Positions 9,043-16,430 of a stretch of DNA of 44,992 nucleotides are shown here, one piece after another. Positions within the stretch are counted from its first letter, which is position 1. The number at the start of each line of letters is the position of its first letter. This DNA is from Thomasclavelia sp. (GTDB lineage Bacteria; Bacillota_I; Bacilli_A; Erysipelotrichales; Coprobacillaceae): assembly GCA_020025035.1 (NCBI GenBank), contig JAHHSU010000003.1:1-44992 (forward strand), given 5' to 3'. Both the position numbers and the translations under genes were made by a program. Under the pieces are notes generated by a model. It saw only the letters and a list, made by a program, of their open reading frames with translations. It did no database searches and was not told the origin of the DNA.

Positions 9043-9303
9043 CTACTTTCTTTTTTTTAAAAATCCGCCTATTGGGGATATAAAATTTGAAAAAATTTCA
9101 AACGGACGATTGATTACATTTAATTTGTAATTAATATCATCAAGTGTCCTATTTGCCTTATCAATCGTACGATTTGCACGATCTATTGTAATATTTAATC
9201 TATCTGTTGTACCTAAAAGTTTAATAAACAATATTCCTAATGTTAATAAAGCAAATGCACCCGACAACAAGATAATACATTGACTAATTTCTACTCCGTT
9301 CAT
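9043..9303 (-). CDS. DUF948 / YtxG-like small membrane protein
   Basis: 86 residues, shorter than Bacillus YtxG. One N-terminal transmembrane helix (about 9-29) is followed by an amphipathic stretch with a repeating TIDRANRTIDKANRTLDDIN pattern, as in DUF948 proteins, and a basic end (KKRK). The function is unknown. It lies between murC and ytxH, as in Bacillus. GAGGTGG precedes the ATG. Confidence 0.72.
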   Translation of the reverse strand: MNGVEISQCIILLSGAFALLTLGILFIKLLGTTDRLNITIDRANRTIDKANRTLDDINYKLNVINRPFEIFSNFISPIGGFLKKRK

Positions 9304-9369
9304 ATATCCACCTCAACTTCCTATTACTATTATTGCATAACTCATACAATTATGCAATAAATCTAACAT

Positions 9370-10683
9370 TTATTTTGTTTGCTCTTTCATTACCAGTTTT
9401 GCAAACTTATAAATATCTTTACTACTCATAAATAAATACACGACATTATCATAATTAGCCAACTCTTTTGCTGCATCAATATCTTCATTAATAATTTTTG
9501 CTTTAGGAATATATTGAGCAATTTCATTAATGTCTATATCAATTCCTTCTTCCTTAATTGCATTTTGAGGAAAATGACATAGATATGCATAATCGGCTAA
9601 ATTTAATGCATTTGCAAATTCTTTTGCAAACCTTAGTATTCTAGAATATCTATCTGGCTTAAAGATTGCAACAATTTTTTTACTAGGATATCTTTGCCTA
9701 GTCGATTCAATGACTTTTGTAATTGCAGTTGGATGATGTGCATAGTCATCTACATATATATTATGTCCACATTCTTGAATAGTATAACGTCGTTTTACTC
9801 CTGAAAAACTTACTAGTCTTTCATTAATATACATAGCATTCATTCCTTCTAAATATCCTAATGTAATATTAGCTAACGCATTTTGAAGCATATGCATTCC
9901 ATAATATGGAAGATTAAAATGTCCAAATAATTCTTTATGAATATATACATCAAAACTCATACCTAAAGTAGATGCAATATAATTTTTAGCTACTACATCA
10001 TTAGAATTCTTTAATCCAAAAGATAATTTACGTGTCTTAATATTTAATTTAGGTAAATATGGATCATCTCCCCAAATAATAACAGTATCCTTTACTTGAT
10101 TTGCAAACTTTTCAAACGATATTAAATAATCATCAAAGGTCTTAAAATAATCTACATGATCATATTCAATATTATTAATTACAGCATATTTAGGATAATA
10201 ATGTAAAAAATGATCCTGATATTCACACGTTTCTGCAATAAAATAATAACTATCTGGACATGCAAATCCAGTTCCATCTCCAATGAGTACACTAGTTTTC
10301 TTATATTCATTAAACAAATGATAAGCCATTCCAGTAGTTGTTGTTTTTCCATGTGTTCCTGCAATTGCAATACTTTTATATTGATTCATTAACTCACCTA
10401 AAAAATCAACATAACGATAACATGTTACCGTTGGATTATTCATTGCTGCTTTTACTTCAACATGCTCATTATCAAACGAATTACCAATTATTACATGATA
10501 TCCATCCTTAATATTATGTGCATCAAATGAATATATAGGTATTTTTTTTTGTCTTAAATCCTCTTCAGTAAATATATATTTATCAATGTCACTTCCTGAA
10601 ACTTCATATCCTAAATCATATAAAATACGTGCTAAAGATGCCATACCTGACCCTTTTATTCCAATAAAATAATACAATTTCAT
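9370..10683 (-). CDS. murC: UDP-N-acetylmuramate--L-alanine ligase
   Basis: ATP-dependent addition of L-Ala to UDP-MurNAc, the first step of the peptidoglycan peptide stem. 437 residues, normal length. The N-terminal UDP-binding domain has IGIKGSGMASLARIL (residues 7-21). The central ligase domain has the ATP loop GTHGKTTT at 109-116 and an EYDHVDYF-type motif. The C-terminal domain has DDYAHHPTAI. GAGGTGA is directly upstream of the ATG. A TATAAT at 10699-10704 is a possible -10. It begins the likely murC-ytxG-ytxH-ccpA transcript; the 66-bp gap to ytxG shows no clear terminator. Confidence 0.96.
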   Translation of the reverse strand: MKLYYFIGIKGSGMASLARILYDLGYEVSGSDIDKYIFTEEDLRQKKIPIYSFDAHNIKDGYHVIIGNSFDNEHVEVKAAMNNPTVTCYRYVDFLGELMNQYKSIAIAGTHGKTTTTGMAYHLFNEYKKTSVLIGDGTGFACPDSYYFIAETCEYQDHFLHYYPKYAVINNIEYDHVDYFKTFDDYLISFEKFANQVKDTVIIWGDDPYLPKLNIKTRKLSFGLKNSNDVVAKNYIASTLGMSFDVYIHKELFGHFNLPYYGMHMLQNALANITLGYLEGMNAMYINERLVSFSGVKRRYTIQECGHNIYVDDYAHHPTAITKVIESTRQRYPSKKIVAIFKPDRYSRILRFAKEFANALNLADYAYLCHFPQNAIKEEGIDIDINEIAQYIPKAKIINEDIDAAKELANYDNVVYLFMSSKDIYKFAKLVMKEQTK

Positions 10684-10804
10684 TCACCTCTATATACTAT
10701 TATATGTGTATATATTAACATATTTTCTTATAATGATAAATATTTTAGTGTGTCTTATTACCTAAGTGATAAATTATTTCATACAACTTTATTTTAATAA
10801 CAAT

Positions 10805-10828
10805 AAAAAAACACTAGCATGCTAGTGT
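10805..10828 (-). terminator. Terminator of the Ser-fMet-Asp-Phe tRNA unit
   Basis: Perfect 18-bp palindrome ACACTAGCATGCTAGTGT (10811-10828) followed on the minus strand by six T. It lies 13 bases past the tRNA-Phe CCA end. Confidence 0.85.
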
Positions 10829-10840
10829 AATAAACAAAAA

Positions 10841-10916
<76 letters not shown>

Positions 10917-10920
10917 ATTA

Positions 10921-10997
10921 TGGCGGTCTGGACGGGACTCGAACCCGCGACCTCCGCCGTGACAGGGCGGCATTCTAACCAACTGAACTACCAGACC
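10921..10997 (-). tRNA. tRNA-Asp (GTC), copy 2
   Basis: 77 nt with CCA. Acceptor GGTCTGG/CCAGACC, discriminator G, anticodon loop CTGTCAC. Identical to 12520-12596. Confidence 0.97.
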
Positions 10998-11001
10998 ATA
11001 T

Positions 11002-11078
<77 letters not shown>

Positions 11079-11098
11079 ATATAAATAATATAAAAAAA

Positions 11099-11191
11099 TG
11101 GCGGAGGTTGAGGGATTCGAACCCCCGCGGGGCTTTCACCCCCTGTCGGTTTTCAAGACCGATCCCTTCAGCCGGACTTGGGTAAACCTCC
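11099..11191 (-). tRNA. tRNA-Ser (TGA), copy 2
   Basis: 93 nt with a long variable arm (CAGGGGGTGAAAGCCCC) and CCA. Anticodon loop CTTGAAA with TGA, discriminator G. First gene of the second unit. Identical to 12698-12790. Confidence 0.96.
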
Positions 11192-11211
11192 GTATCATTA
11201 ATTCGAGATTG

Positions 11212-11240
11212 ATGATACACTATATCATTTTACTTGTCAA
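11212..11240 (-). promoter_or_regulatory. Promoter of the second tRNA unit
   Basis: On the minus strand, TTGACA (11235-11240) and TATCAT (11212-11217) are separated by exactly 17 bp. The predicted start is near 11205, just before tRNA-Ser. It lies outside the duplicated block, so this copy has its own promoter. Confidence 0.8.
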
Positions 11241-11264
11241 TACTAAACAACTTTTTCATCATCT

Positions 11265-11289
11265 AAAAAAGGGCATTAGACATCCTTTT
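11265..11289 (-). terminator. Weak terminator at the end of the PHP phosphatase gene
   Basis: AAAAGG/CCTTTT stem with an 11-nt loop containing the stop codon, then a short T-run on the minus strand. The stem is only 6 bp. Confidence 0.45.
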
Positions 11290-12061
11290 CATATTGAAAA
11301 AATGGTATTGTTTCAATTCGCTCCATTTTAAGTTCTTTTTCTAAATACTCAATTGCTTCATTGTAAACTTCCTTTAATCCCATTTGATATGTTTCATGGC
11401 AATCCACACCAATAATCACTTTACACCCTATATTGGATGCAATTTTCCAAAATACAGGATTAGGATAATGTCTTTTACTAATTAATCCAAGCAAATTATA
11501 CTCTAAAGGAATATTTCTTTGTTTAGCTGCAATACATAATCGTGTCATTTCTTGAATATAGTCGTTTGAATGAATATCAATAAAATTCATAACGTCTGGA
11601 TGAGCCATATAAGTATACAATCCAGTATCCATTGCTTGAATTGCAGTATCCACATATGTTTTTAATAATGTAACATCATGAGTAGGTGTACCATAATAAA
11701 TATGAAATTCATCACTATCTTTAAAATGATGTCCTAAAATAACATAATCTAATTGTTTAGTTTGAATTATATTTTTTAGCCATTCCATTTTTGTAGGAAA
11801 ATATTCGCATTCTAATCCAACTTTAATTGATATTTGATCTTTATATTTTTCTTTTAAAGCACGTATTGTATCTATATAATTGTCTAATTCATCTATATTC
11901 ATACGCATAGTTGGTACAAAATCACTATCGTATATCCATGGAGTATGATCAGAAAATCCTAATTCTTCAAATCCAGCTTCAATTGCTGCAAGTACATATT
12001 CTTCTTCACTTCCATGCGCATGATGACATCTTGGTGTATGAGTATGATAATTTGTTTTCAT
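11276..12061 (-). CDS. PHP-family histidinol-phosphatase-like protein
   Basis: 261 residues. Metal-binding motifs of the PHP superfamily are all present: HTHTPRCHH (H6, H8, H13), SDHTP (D38, H39), GLECEYF, LGHHF, YMAHPDV and GVDCH near the C-terminus. The family hydrolyses phosphate esters using a multinuclear metal centre; the closest known role is HisJ/HisK-type histidinol-phosphate phosphatase in histidine synthesis. No other his gene is in the window, so the substrate is uncertain. GGAGAA precedes the ATG, and TATAAT (12108-12113) is a possible -10. It is an isolated protein gene between the two tRNA units and inside the 1599-bp repeat interval. Confidence 0.82.
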   Translation of the reverse strand: MKTNYHTHTPRCHHAHGSEEEYVLAAIEAGFEELGFSDHTPWIYDSDFVPTMRMNIDELDNYIDTIRALKEKYKDQISIKVGLECEYFPTKMEWLKNIIQTKQLDYVILGHHFKDSDEFHIYYGTPTHDVTLLKTYVDTAIQAMDTGLYTYMAHPDVMNFIDIHSNDYIQEMTRLCIAAKQRNIPLEYNLLGLISKRHYPNPVFWKIASNIGCKVIIGVDCHETYQMGLKEVYNEAIEYLEKELKMERIETIPFFQYEKDV

Positions 12062-12107
12062 AAATTTCTCCTTTCTATTGTTTATTGATGCGCCATATAC
12101 TACTTCT

Positions 12108-12113
12108 ATTATA
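12108..12113 (-). promoter_or_regulatory. -10 element for the PHP phosphatase gene
   Basis: TATAAT on the minus strand, 47-52 bases before the start codon. The -35 region at 17-18 bp spacing is poor (TCATTA). Confidence 0.4.
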
Positions 12114-12242
12114 CCTTATTTTAAAACAAATAATGACATTTATATTAAAATATAATATCTTATATCAATTATATTCTACTCTTATTTTCTAAATCAAACA
12201 ACTTATATTTAAAATAAAGATGTATATTCAATTCTATTCGAT

Positions 12243-12273
12243 AAAAAAACTCATTTCTATATATAGAAATGAG
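12243..12273 (-). terminator. Terminator of the large tRNA unit
   Basis: CTCATTTCTAT/ATAGAAATGAG (12250-12273) is a self-complementary hairpin, followed on the minus strand by seven T at 12243-12249. It ends the Cys-to-Pro unit and insulates the PHP gene. The rest of 12062-12340 holds only the PHP promoter region. Confidence 0.85.
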
Positions 12274-12340
12274 CATTTAGTTAGATTATTGTAATAAAGC
12301 AAAAATTTATAATTAATCTATTCTATCATATTTTCTAAAA

Positions 12341-12417
12341 TGGTCGGGAAGACAGGATTTGAACCTGCGACCCCCTGGTCCCAAACCAGGTGCACTACCA
12401 AGCTGTGCTACTTCCCG
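12341..12417 (-). tRNA. tRNA-Pro (TGG), distal copy
   Basis: 77 nt with CCA. Acceptor CGGGAAG/CTTCCCG, anticodon loop TTTGGGA. Last gene of the large unit. Same sequence as 13092-13168. Confidence 0.97.
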
Positions 12418-12439
12418 AAAAAAGACTATAAAATAAAAA

Positions 12440-12515
<76 letters not shown>

Positions 12516-12519
12516 ATTA

Positions 12520-12596
12520 TGGCGGTCTGGACGGGACTCGAACCCGCGACCTCCGCCGTGACAGGGCGGCATTCTAACCAACTGAACTACCAGACC
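12520..12596 (-). tRNA. tRNA-Asp (GTC), copy 1
   Basis: 77 nt with CCA; anticodon loop CTGTCAC. Same sequence as 10921-10997. Confidence 0.97.
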
Positions 12597-12600
12597 ATAT

Positions 12601-12677
<77 letters not shown>

Positions 12678-12697
12678 ATATAAATAATATAAAAAAA

Positions 12698-12790
12698 TGG
12701 CGGAGGTTGAGGGATTCGAACCCCCGCGGGGCTTTCACCCCCTGTCGGTTTTCAAGACCGATCCCTTCAGCCGGACTTGGGTAAACCTCC
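12698..12790 (-). tRNA. tRNA-Ser (TGA), copy 1
   Basis: 93 nt with long variable arm and CCA; anticodon TGA. Same sequence as 11099-11191. Confidence 0.96.
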
Positions 12791-12804
12791 GCAATACAAA
12801 ACAA

Positions 12805-12881
12805 TGGTGGACCCTGTAGGACTCGAACCTACGACCAACCGGTTATGAGCCGGTGGCTCTGACCAACTGAGCTAAGGGTCC
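12805..12881 (-). tRNA. tRNA-Ile2 (CAT, lysidine type), less likely elongator Met
   Basis: 77 nt with CCA. Acceptor GGACCCT/AGGGTCC, anticodon loop CTCATAA. The CAT anticodon alone is ambiguous. The position between Met and Ser matches the Arg-Pro-Ala-Met-Ile2-Ser-fMet-Asp-Phe order of Bacillus arrays, and the separate Met gene next door carries the usual elongator features. If Ile2, C34 is converted to lysidine by TilS to read AUA. Confidence 0.8.
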
Positions 12882-12912
12882 AATTAGGCCTTACAGATAC
12901 CACAAATTTAAA

Positions 12913-12989
12913 TGGTAGCGGGGAAGGGATTCGAACCCCCGACCCACCGGGTATGAACCGATTGCTCTAGCCAACTGAGCTACCCCGCC
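12913..12989 (-). tRNA. Elongator tRNA-Met (CAT)
   Basis: 77 nt with CCA. Acceptor GGCGGGG pairs with CCCCGCT, giving a G1-U72 wobble. Anticodon loop TTCATAC, with one T-G wobble in the anticodon stem. Confidence 0.88.
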
Positions 12990-13010
12990 ATGGTGAGTTT
13001 TGTATAATAA

Positions 13011-13086
13011 TGGTGGAGCCTAGGAGGATCGAACTCCTGACCTCCTGCGTGCAAAGCAGGCGCTCTCCCAGCTGAGCTAAGGCCCC
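13011..13086 (-). tRNA. tRNA-Ala (TGC)
   Basis: 76 nt with CCA. Acceptor GGGGCCT/AGGCTCC, anticodon loop TTTGCAC. Confidence 0.97.
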
Positions 13087-13091
13087 ATCAA

Positions 13092-13168
13092 TGGTCGGGA
13101 AGACAGGATTTGAACCTGCGACCCCCTGGTCCCAAACCAGGTGCACTACCAAGCTGTGCTACTTCCCG
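13092..13168 (-). tRNA. tRNA-Pro (TGG), proximal copy
   Basis: 77 nt with CCA; anticodon loop TTTGGGA. Same sequence as the distal copy at 12341-12417, including the flanking GAAAAA. Confidence 0.97.
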
Positions 13169-13179
13169 AAAAATCAAAC

Positions 13180-13256
13180 TGGCGCGCTAGGCAGGAGTCG
13201 AACCCACAACCTCTTGATCCGTAGTCAAGCACTCTATCCAGTTGAGCTACTAGCGC
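13180..13256 (-). tRNA. tRNA-Arg (ACG)
   Basis: 77 nt with CCA. Acceptor GCGCTAG/CTAGCGC, anticodon loop CTACGGA; A34 would be edited to inosine. Confidence 0.97.
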
Positions 13257-13321
13257 AATACCATTATAATGCTTTTACATATTATCATATCCCATTTCAA
13301 AAAGCAATATGTAATTTAAAA

Positions 13322-13410
13322 TGGTGCCCAGGGCCGGAGTCGAACCGGCACGGATTTTAAGGTCCGCAGGATTTTAAGTCCTGTGCGTCTACCAATTTCG
13401 CCACCTGGGC
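13322..13410 (-). tRNA. tRNA-Leu (TAA)
   Basis: 89 nt with long variable arm and CCA. Acceptor GCCCAGG, anticodon loop CTTAAAA. Confidence 0.97.
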
Positions 13411-13416
13411 AATCAA

Positions 13417-13491
13417 TGGAGGTTCCAAACGGACTCGAACCGATGATCGCAGAGTTGCAGTCTGCTGCCTTACCAACTTGGCTATGGAACC
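13417..13491 (-). tRNA. tRNA-Cys (GCA)
   Basis: 75 nt with CCA. Acceptor GGTTCCA/TGGAACC, discriminator U73 as expected for Cys, anticodon loop CTGCAAC. First gene of the large unit. Confidence 0.97.
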
Positions 13492-13514
13492 ATGTGTTAT
13501 TTGTTTGCCTATTC

Positions 13515-13560
13515 ATTATATACTAGGCATTTTTAAATTGCAACCCTTATTGCAACCCTT
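13515..13560 (-). promoter_or_regulatory. Promoter of the large tRNA unit, with a tandem TTGCAACCCTT motif
   Basis: On the minus strand, TTGCAA (13538-13543) and TATAAT (13515-13520) are 17 bp apart; the predicted start is near 13508. The 11-base motif TTGCAACCCTT occurs at 13538-13548 and again at 13550-13560 (plus-strand reading). The second copy lies just upstream of the -35. Confidence 0.8.
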
Positions 13561-13634
13561 TTAGAAAAAAGTTACACGATACCTTTTTTACATATTATAT
13601 ATATGAAAATAAGTCCCAATTTATAACTAATATA

Positions 13635-13673
13635 TGAATCATAGAGGTGTAACTTATATACCTCTATGATTCA
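13635..13673 (-). terminator. Hairpin at the end of pncB (possible terminator)
   Basis: A perfect 14-bp stem (13635-13648 with 13660-13673) and 11-nt loop. The pncB stop codon lies in the stem. The following minus-strand sequence is T-poor, so terminator efficiency is doubtful; it may stabilise the mRNA end. Confidence 0.55.
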
Positions 13674-15133
13674 TTAAGTGTAGGAAGATTATACTTTTTC
13701 TTAGCTAACAAATCTAGTTTTTGTTCAAGCAATTTTTTAGTCAAATCAACATAATATACATGTGGATACTCTAGGCGGAAAATCTCATCCCACATTAAAT
13801 CAATTTGTTGATTTGAATATTCTCTAATTTGCTCTATAGTTGGTAACTGATACACTAACTTACCATTTTTAAATATTGTTTGTTGTAATAAACAAACTTC
13901 ACATGTATTTGCCTCTATTATTTTATTCTTCCATGCATTTGTTTGATCAAATATTTGTATATTTGAACTAGAATGAATGACTTCATCATAGGATGCTAAC
14001 AAATCTGCAATAGCTTTATTGCTTTTTTTATCAATTAAACGATATAATTTTTTATATCCAGGATTAGTAATCTTTTCTAAATTTTCTGAAATTTTTATTT
14101 TTGGAATTACATTATCTCCATCTAATAAAGCAACCAATTTATACACTCCACCAAATACTGGTGAGCTTTTTGAAACAATCAAATTTTCTCCTACCCCAAA
14201 CATATCTACGTTAGCTCCTTGATTAATCAATGAACGAATAATATATTCGTCCAAGGAATTAGATGCAATGATCTTACAATCATTTAATCCAGCTTCATCA
14301 AGCATTTTACGTGCTTTTTTAGATAAATAAGCAATATCTCCACTATCTATTCGAATTGCTTTTAATCTTTTTGACATTGGTATTAAAACATCTTTAGCCA
14401 CTTTTATTGCATTTGGAATTCCTGATTTTAAAACATCATAAGTATCAACTAATAATATACACTGATCTGGATAAGTTTTAGCATAAGTAGAAAATGCTTC
14501 ATATTCATCATGAAATAGCTGTACAAAAGAATGTGCCATTGTCCCAGTTAATGGAATATGAAATGCTGCTCCTGCATAGATTGTTGCTGATGCGTCTATC
14601 CCACCAATATATGCTGCTCTAGCACCATATATTGCTCCATCATATCCTTGTGCTCGTCTAGCTCCTAATTCAACTACTGGTCTTCCTTTTGCCTCATTTA
14701 CAATACGTCTGGCCTTAGTTGCAATAAGCGTTTGATGATTAATAGTTACTAGAATCATTGTTTCAATTAATTGTGCTTCAATTACCTTAGCTTCTATAGT
14801 CATTAATGGTTCATTAGGAAATACAGGAGTTCCTTCTTTAACCGAATAGATATTTCCAGTAAATTTAAAATCGCTTAAATAAGACAAAAATGATTCATCA
14901 AACAAATTTAAACTTCTTAAATAATCAATATCCCCAATACTAAAATGTAAGTTTTGAATACACTCAATTACTTGTTCTAACCCAGCAAAAATAGCATAGC
15001 CACCATGATCTGGATTTTTGCGATAGTACATATCAAAATACACTACTTGATTTTCTAATCCTTTTTGAAAATAGTTATACGCCATCGTTAATTCGTATAA
15101 ATCCATTACTAATGTTAGATTTCTTTTTTTCAT
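13664..15133 (-). CDS. pncB: Nicotinate phosphoribosyltransferase
   Basis: Makes nicotinate mononucleotide from nicotinate and PRPP, driven by ATP, in NAD salvage (Preiss-Handler pathway). 489 residues, typical of the bacterial type. Near the N-terminus is LTLVMDLYELTMAYNYF. The active-site histidine motif GTMAHSFVQ places His201. ELGARRAQGYDGA (near 155-167) and RIDSGDIAYLS are the phosphate/PRPP-binding parts. AAGGAGAA precedes the ATG. The gene starts 9 bases after the nicotinamidase-like gene, so the two form an operon that turns nicotinamide into NaMN. Confidence 0.95.
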   Translation of the reverse strand: MKKRNLTLVMDLYELTMAYNYFQKGLENQVVYFDMYYRKNPDHGGYAIFAGLEQVIECIQNLHFSIGDIDYLRSLNLFDESFLSYLSDFKFTGNIYSVKEGTPVFPNEPLMTIEAKVIEAQLIETMILVTINHQTLIATKARRIVNEAKGRPVVELGARRAQGYDGAIYGARAAYIGGIDASATIYAGAAFHIPLTGTMAHSFVQLFHDEYEAFSTYAKTYPDQCILLVDTYDVLKSGIPNAIKVAKDVLIPMSKRLKAIRIDSGDIAYLSKKARKMLDEAGLNDCKIIASNSLDEYIIRSLINQGANVDMFGVGENLIVSKSSPVFGGVYKLVALLDGDNVIPKIKISENLEKITNPGYKKLYRLIDKKSNKAIADLLASYDEVIHSSSNIQIFDQTNAWKNKIIEANTCEVCLLQQTIFKNGKLVYQLPTIEQIREYSNQQIDLMWDEIFRLEYPHVYYVDLTKKLLEQKLDLLAKKKYNLPTLNES

Positions 15134-15142
15134 ATATTCTCC

Positions 15143-15754
15143 TTACATTTTCACTATCTTAATTCCATTTTGTTTCATTAATTGATAGGCAATTTTATTA
15201 TATTCATATGCATCATGATGTAATGGGTCATGGTAAGTATCCACTGCATCGATAATGACAATCACATCTTTGTCTAAATCATGTTGATTCAAATACCCTT
15301 TTAATGACAAAACAAATTGCAATACACAAATGTCTGTACAACACCCAGTGATTATAAAGTGATCATACGTCACCCATTTTTCTAAGTGATCTAAAAAATC
15401 AGGTGCTAAAAATCCATTATTAGAATTTTTATAGATATAATGCGTACAGTCTTTTAATTCATCTACCATTTCACATTCTGTTGTTCCTTGAATACAATGA
15501 GGAACAAAATTTTGAAATTCTTGACATCCCATCTTATGATAATCTATAAAACACAAATGGTGTGCTAAATGTAATTGTTTTTTAATTTCTACAATAGAAG
15601 GTATAATATCCCCAATTTTATGATCTGCTAAATTACCTTCATTAATAAAACCTTTAACCATATCAATCGTTACTAATAATGTATTAGATTGATTAAGTAA
15701 CGTTAAATCAATTACCTCTAACTTGTCCACTATATTATTTTCAATACGTGCCAT
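15143..15754 (-). CDS. Cysteine hydrolase of the isochorismatase family, probable nicotinamidase (PncA-like)
   Basis: 203 residues. The nicotinamidase catalytic triad can be placed as D31 (TIDMVKGF), K109 (IYKNSNNGF) and C143 (CCTDICVLQ). The metal-binding set is D71-x-H73 (IDYHK) and H86 (FVPHCIQGT). Nicotinamidases deaminate nicotinamide to nicotinate, and the immediately downstream pncB would use that product, which favours this over other isochorismatase-like activities. A promoter and a palindrome lie upstream. Confidence 0.82.
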   Translation of the reverse strand: MARIENNIVDKLEVIDLTLLNQSNTLLVTIDMVKGFINEGNLADHKIGDIIPSIVEIKKQLHLAHHLCFIDYHKMGCQEFQNFVPHCIQGTTECEMVDELKDCTHYIYKNSNNGFLAPDFLDHLEKWVTYDHFIITGCCTDICVLQFVLSLKGYLNQHDLDKDVIVIIDAVDTYHDPLHHDAYEYNKIAYQLMKQNGIKIVKM

Positions 15755-15777
15755 AAAATCCCCCTCTTTCTATCTTT

Positions 15778-15805
15778 ATTGTACTAAAATACAAAAAAAA
15801 GTAAA
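15778..15805 (-). promoter_or_regulatory. Promoter of the pncA-like/pncB operon
   Basis: On the minus strand, TTTACT (15800-15805) and TACAAT (15778-15783) are 16 bp apart, about 24 bases before the start codon. Confidence 0.55.
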
Positions 15806-15830
15806 CTCTATTATTCGACAAGCTTCACAC

Positions 15831-15848
15831 TAGTAATACTTATTACTA
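15831..15848. promoter_or_regulatory. 18-bp palindrome upstream of the NAD-salvage operon (candidate operator)
   Basis: TAGTAATA-CT-TATTACTA, with 8-bp half-sites, 25 bp upstream of the -35. It could bind a dimeric regulator. Short AT-rich palindromes are common here, so this is weak. Confidence 0.3.
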
Positions 15849-15887
15849 TCAATATAATATGACATACTAAAAAAATTACTATAAAAT

Positions 15888-15971
15888 AAAAAAACCTTTG
15901 AATAATGAAATAAATCTCCATCATTTGGATATCCAAATCATGAAGATCACAAATATTTCACTCAAGGTTTT
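15888..15971 (-). terminator. Long imperfect hairpin, probable terminator of the FMN-binding lipoprotein gene
   Basis: AAAACCTT at one end pairs with AAGGTTTT at the other (15891-15898 with 15964-15971). At the apex is a perfect 16-bp palindrome ATTTGGATATCCAAAT, with imperfect pairing between. A T-run follows on the minus strand. The hairpin is about 80 nt, much longer than other terminators in the window. Confidence 0.5.
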
Positions 15972-15990
15972 AGATAATATAACCAATACT

Positions 15991-16365
15991 TTAATCACTA
16001 CTTTTCTTAGCTTTTTGTTCTAATTCATGTAAACCATCATACATCGCATCTGATGTAATTGTCGCACCCGAAATTACATCTAAATCAATCGTATTTTGTT
16101 CTTTTACATTTTTAGCTATTTGCTCTGCTGCTACCCCACCAATAGAAGGAGTTTCATGATTTGGCCCCACTGTTACATCTACAATTTTATCGTCTTGATA
16201 AGTCATACTTATCTCAAACTCTCCACCATAACCACTAACTGTAGTACTATAAATTCCATCGTTATATTGGTTTAATGTATCAACAATTTCTTCTTTTTTC
16301 TCCTGCATTGGTTTACATCCAGTTAACCATAATACCATAGATAAAGTTAATAATTTTTTAATCAA
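15991..16365 (-). CDS. FMN-binding domain lipoprotein
   Basis: 124 residues from a TTG start. I chose it because AAGGAG (16375-16380) is 8 bases upstream, whereas the upstream in-frame GTG at 16374 abuts that site. The N-terminus is a lipoprotein signal peptide with lipobox LTGC (Cys17), so the mature protein is tethered outside the membrane. The single FMN_bind domain ends in ISGATITSDAM; Thr102 of SGAT is the expected site of covalent FMN attachment by the ApbE flavin transferase. Such small domains shuttle electrons in extracytoplasmic flavin chains. No ApbE or Rnf/Nqr partner is in the window. Confidence 0.85.
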   Translation of the reverse strand: MIKKLLTLSMVLWLTGCKPMQEKKEEIVDTLNQYNDGIYSTTVSGYGGEFEISMTYQDDKIVDVTVGPNHETPSIGGVAAEQIAKNVKEQNTIDLDVISGATITSDAMYDGLHELEQKAKKSSD

Positions 16366-16430
16366 TATCCTCACTCCTTGTTATTAGTGTGAGTTAGAAT
16401 ATCTAATTTATACAAAAATATATAAGAATA

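Noticed and set aside
10179-10392. Short frames inside murC on both strands
   Set aside because: They are fully inside a well-supported gene in other frames and have no start signals. The same holds for small frames inside ccpA, pncB, alaT-like, uppP, apt and glycosyltransferase genes.
11192-11218. Perfect-looking hairpin before tRNA-Ser copy 2 as a terminator or leader structure
   Set aside because: Half of it is the -10 element of the tRNA promoter, so it would not be fully transcribed, and no T-run follows.
12913-12989. Second initiator tRNA
   Set aside because: Acceptor position 1 pairs (G1-U72) and the anticodon stem lacks three G-C pairs, so it is elongator Met.
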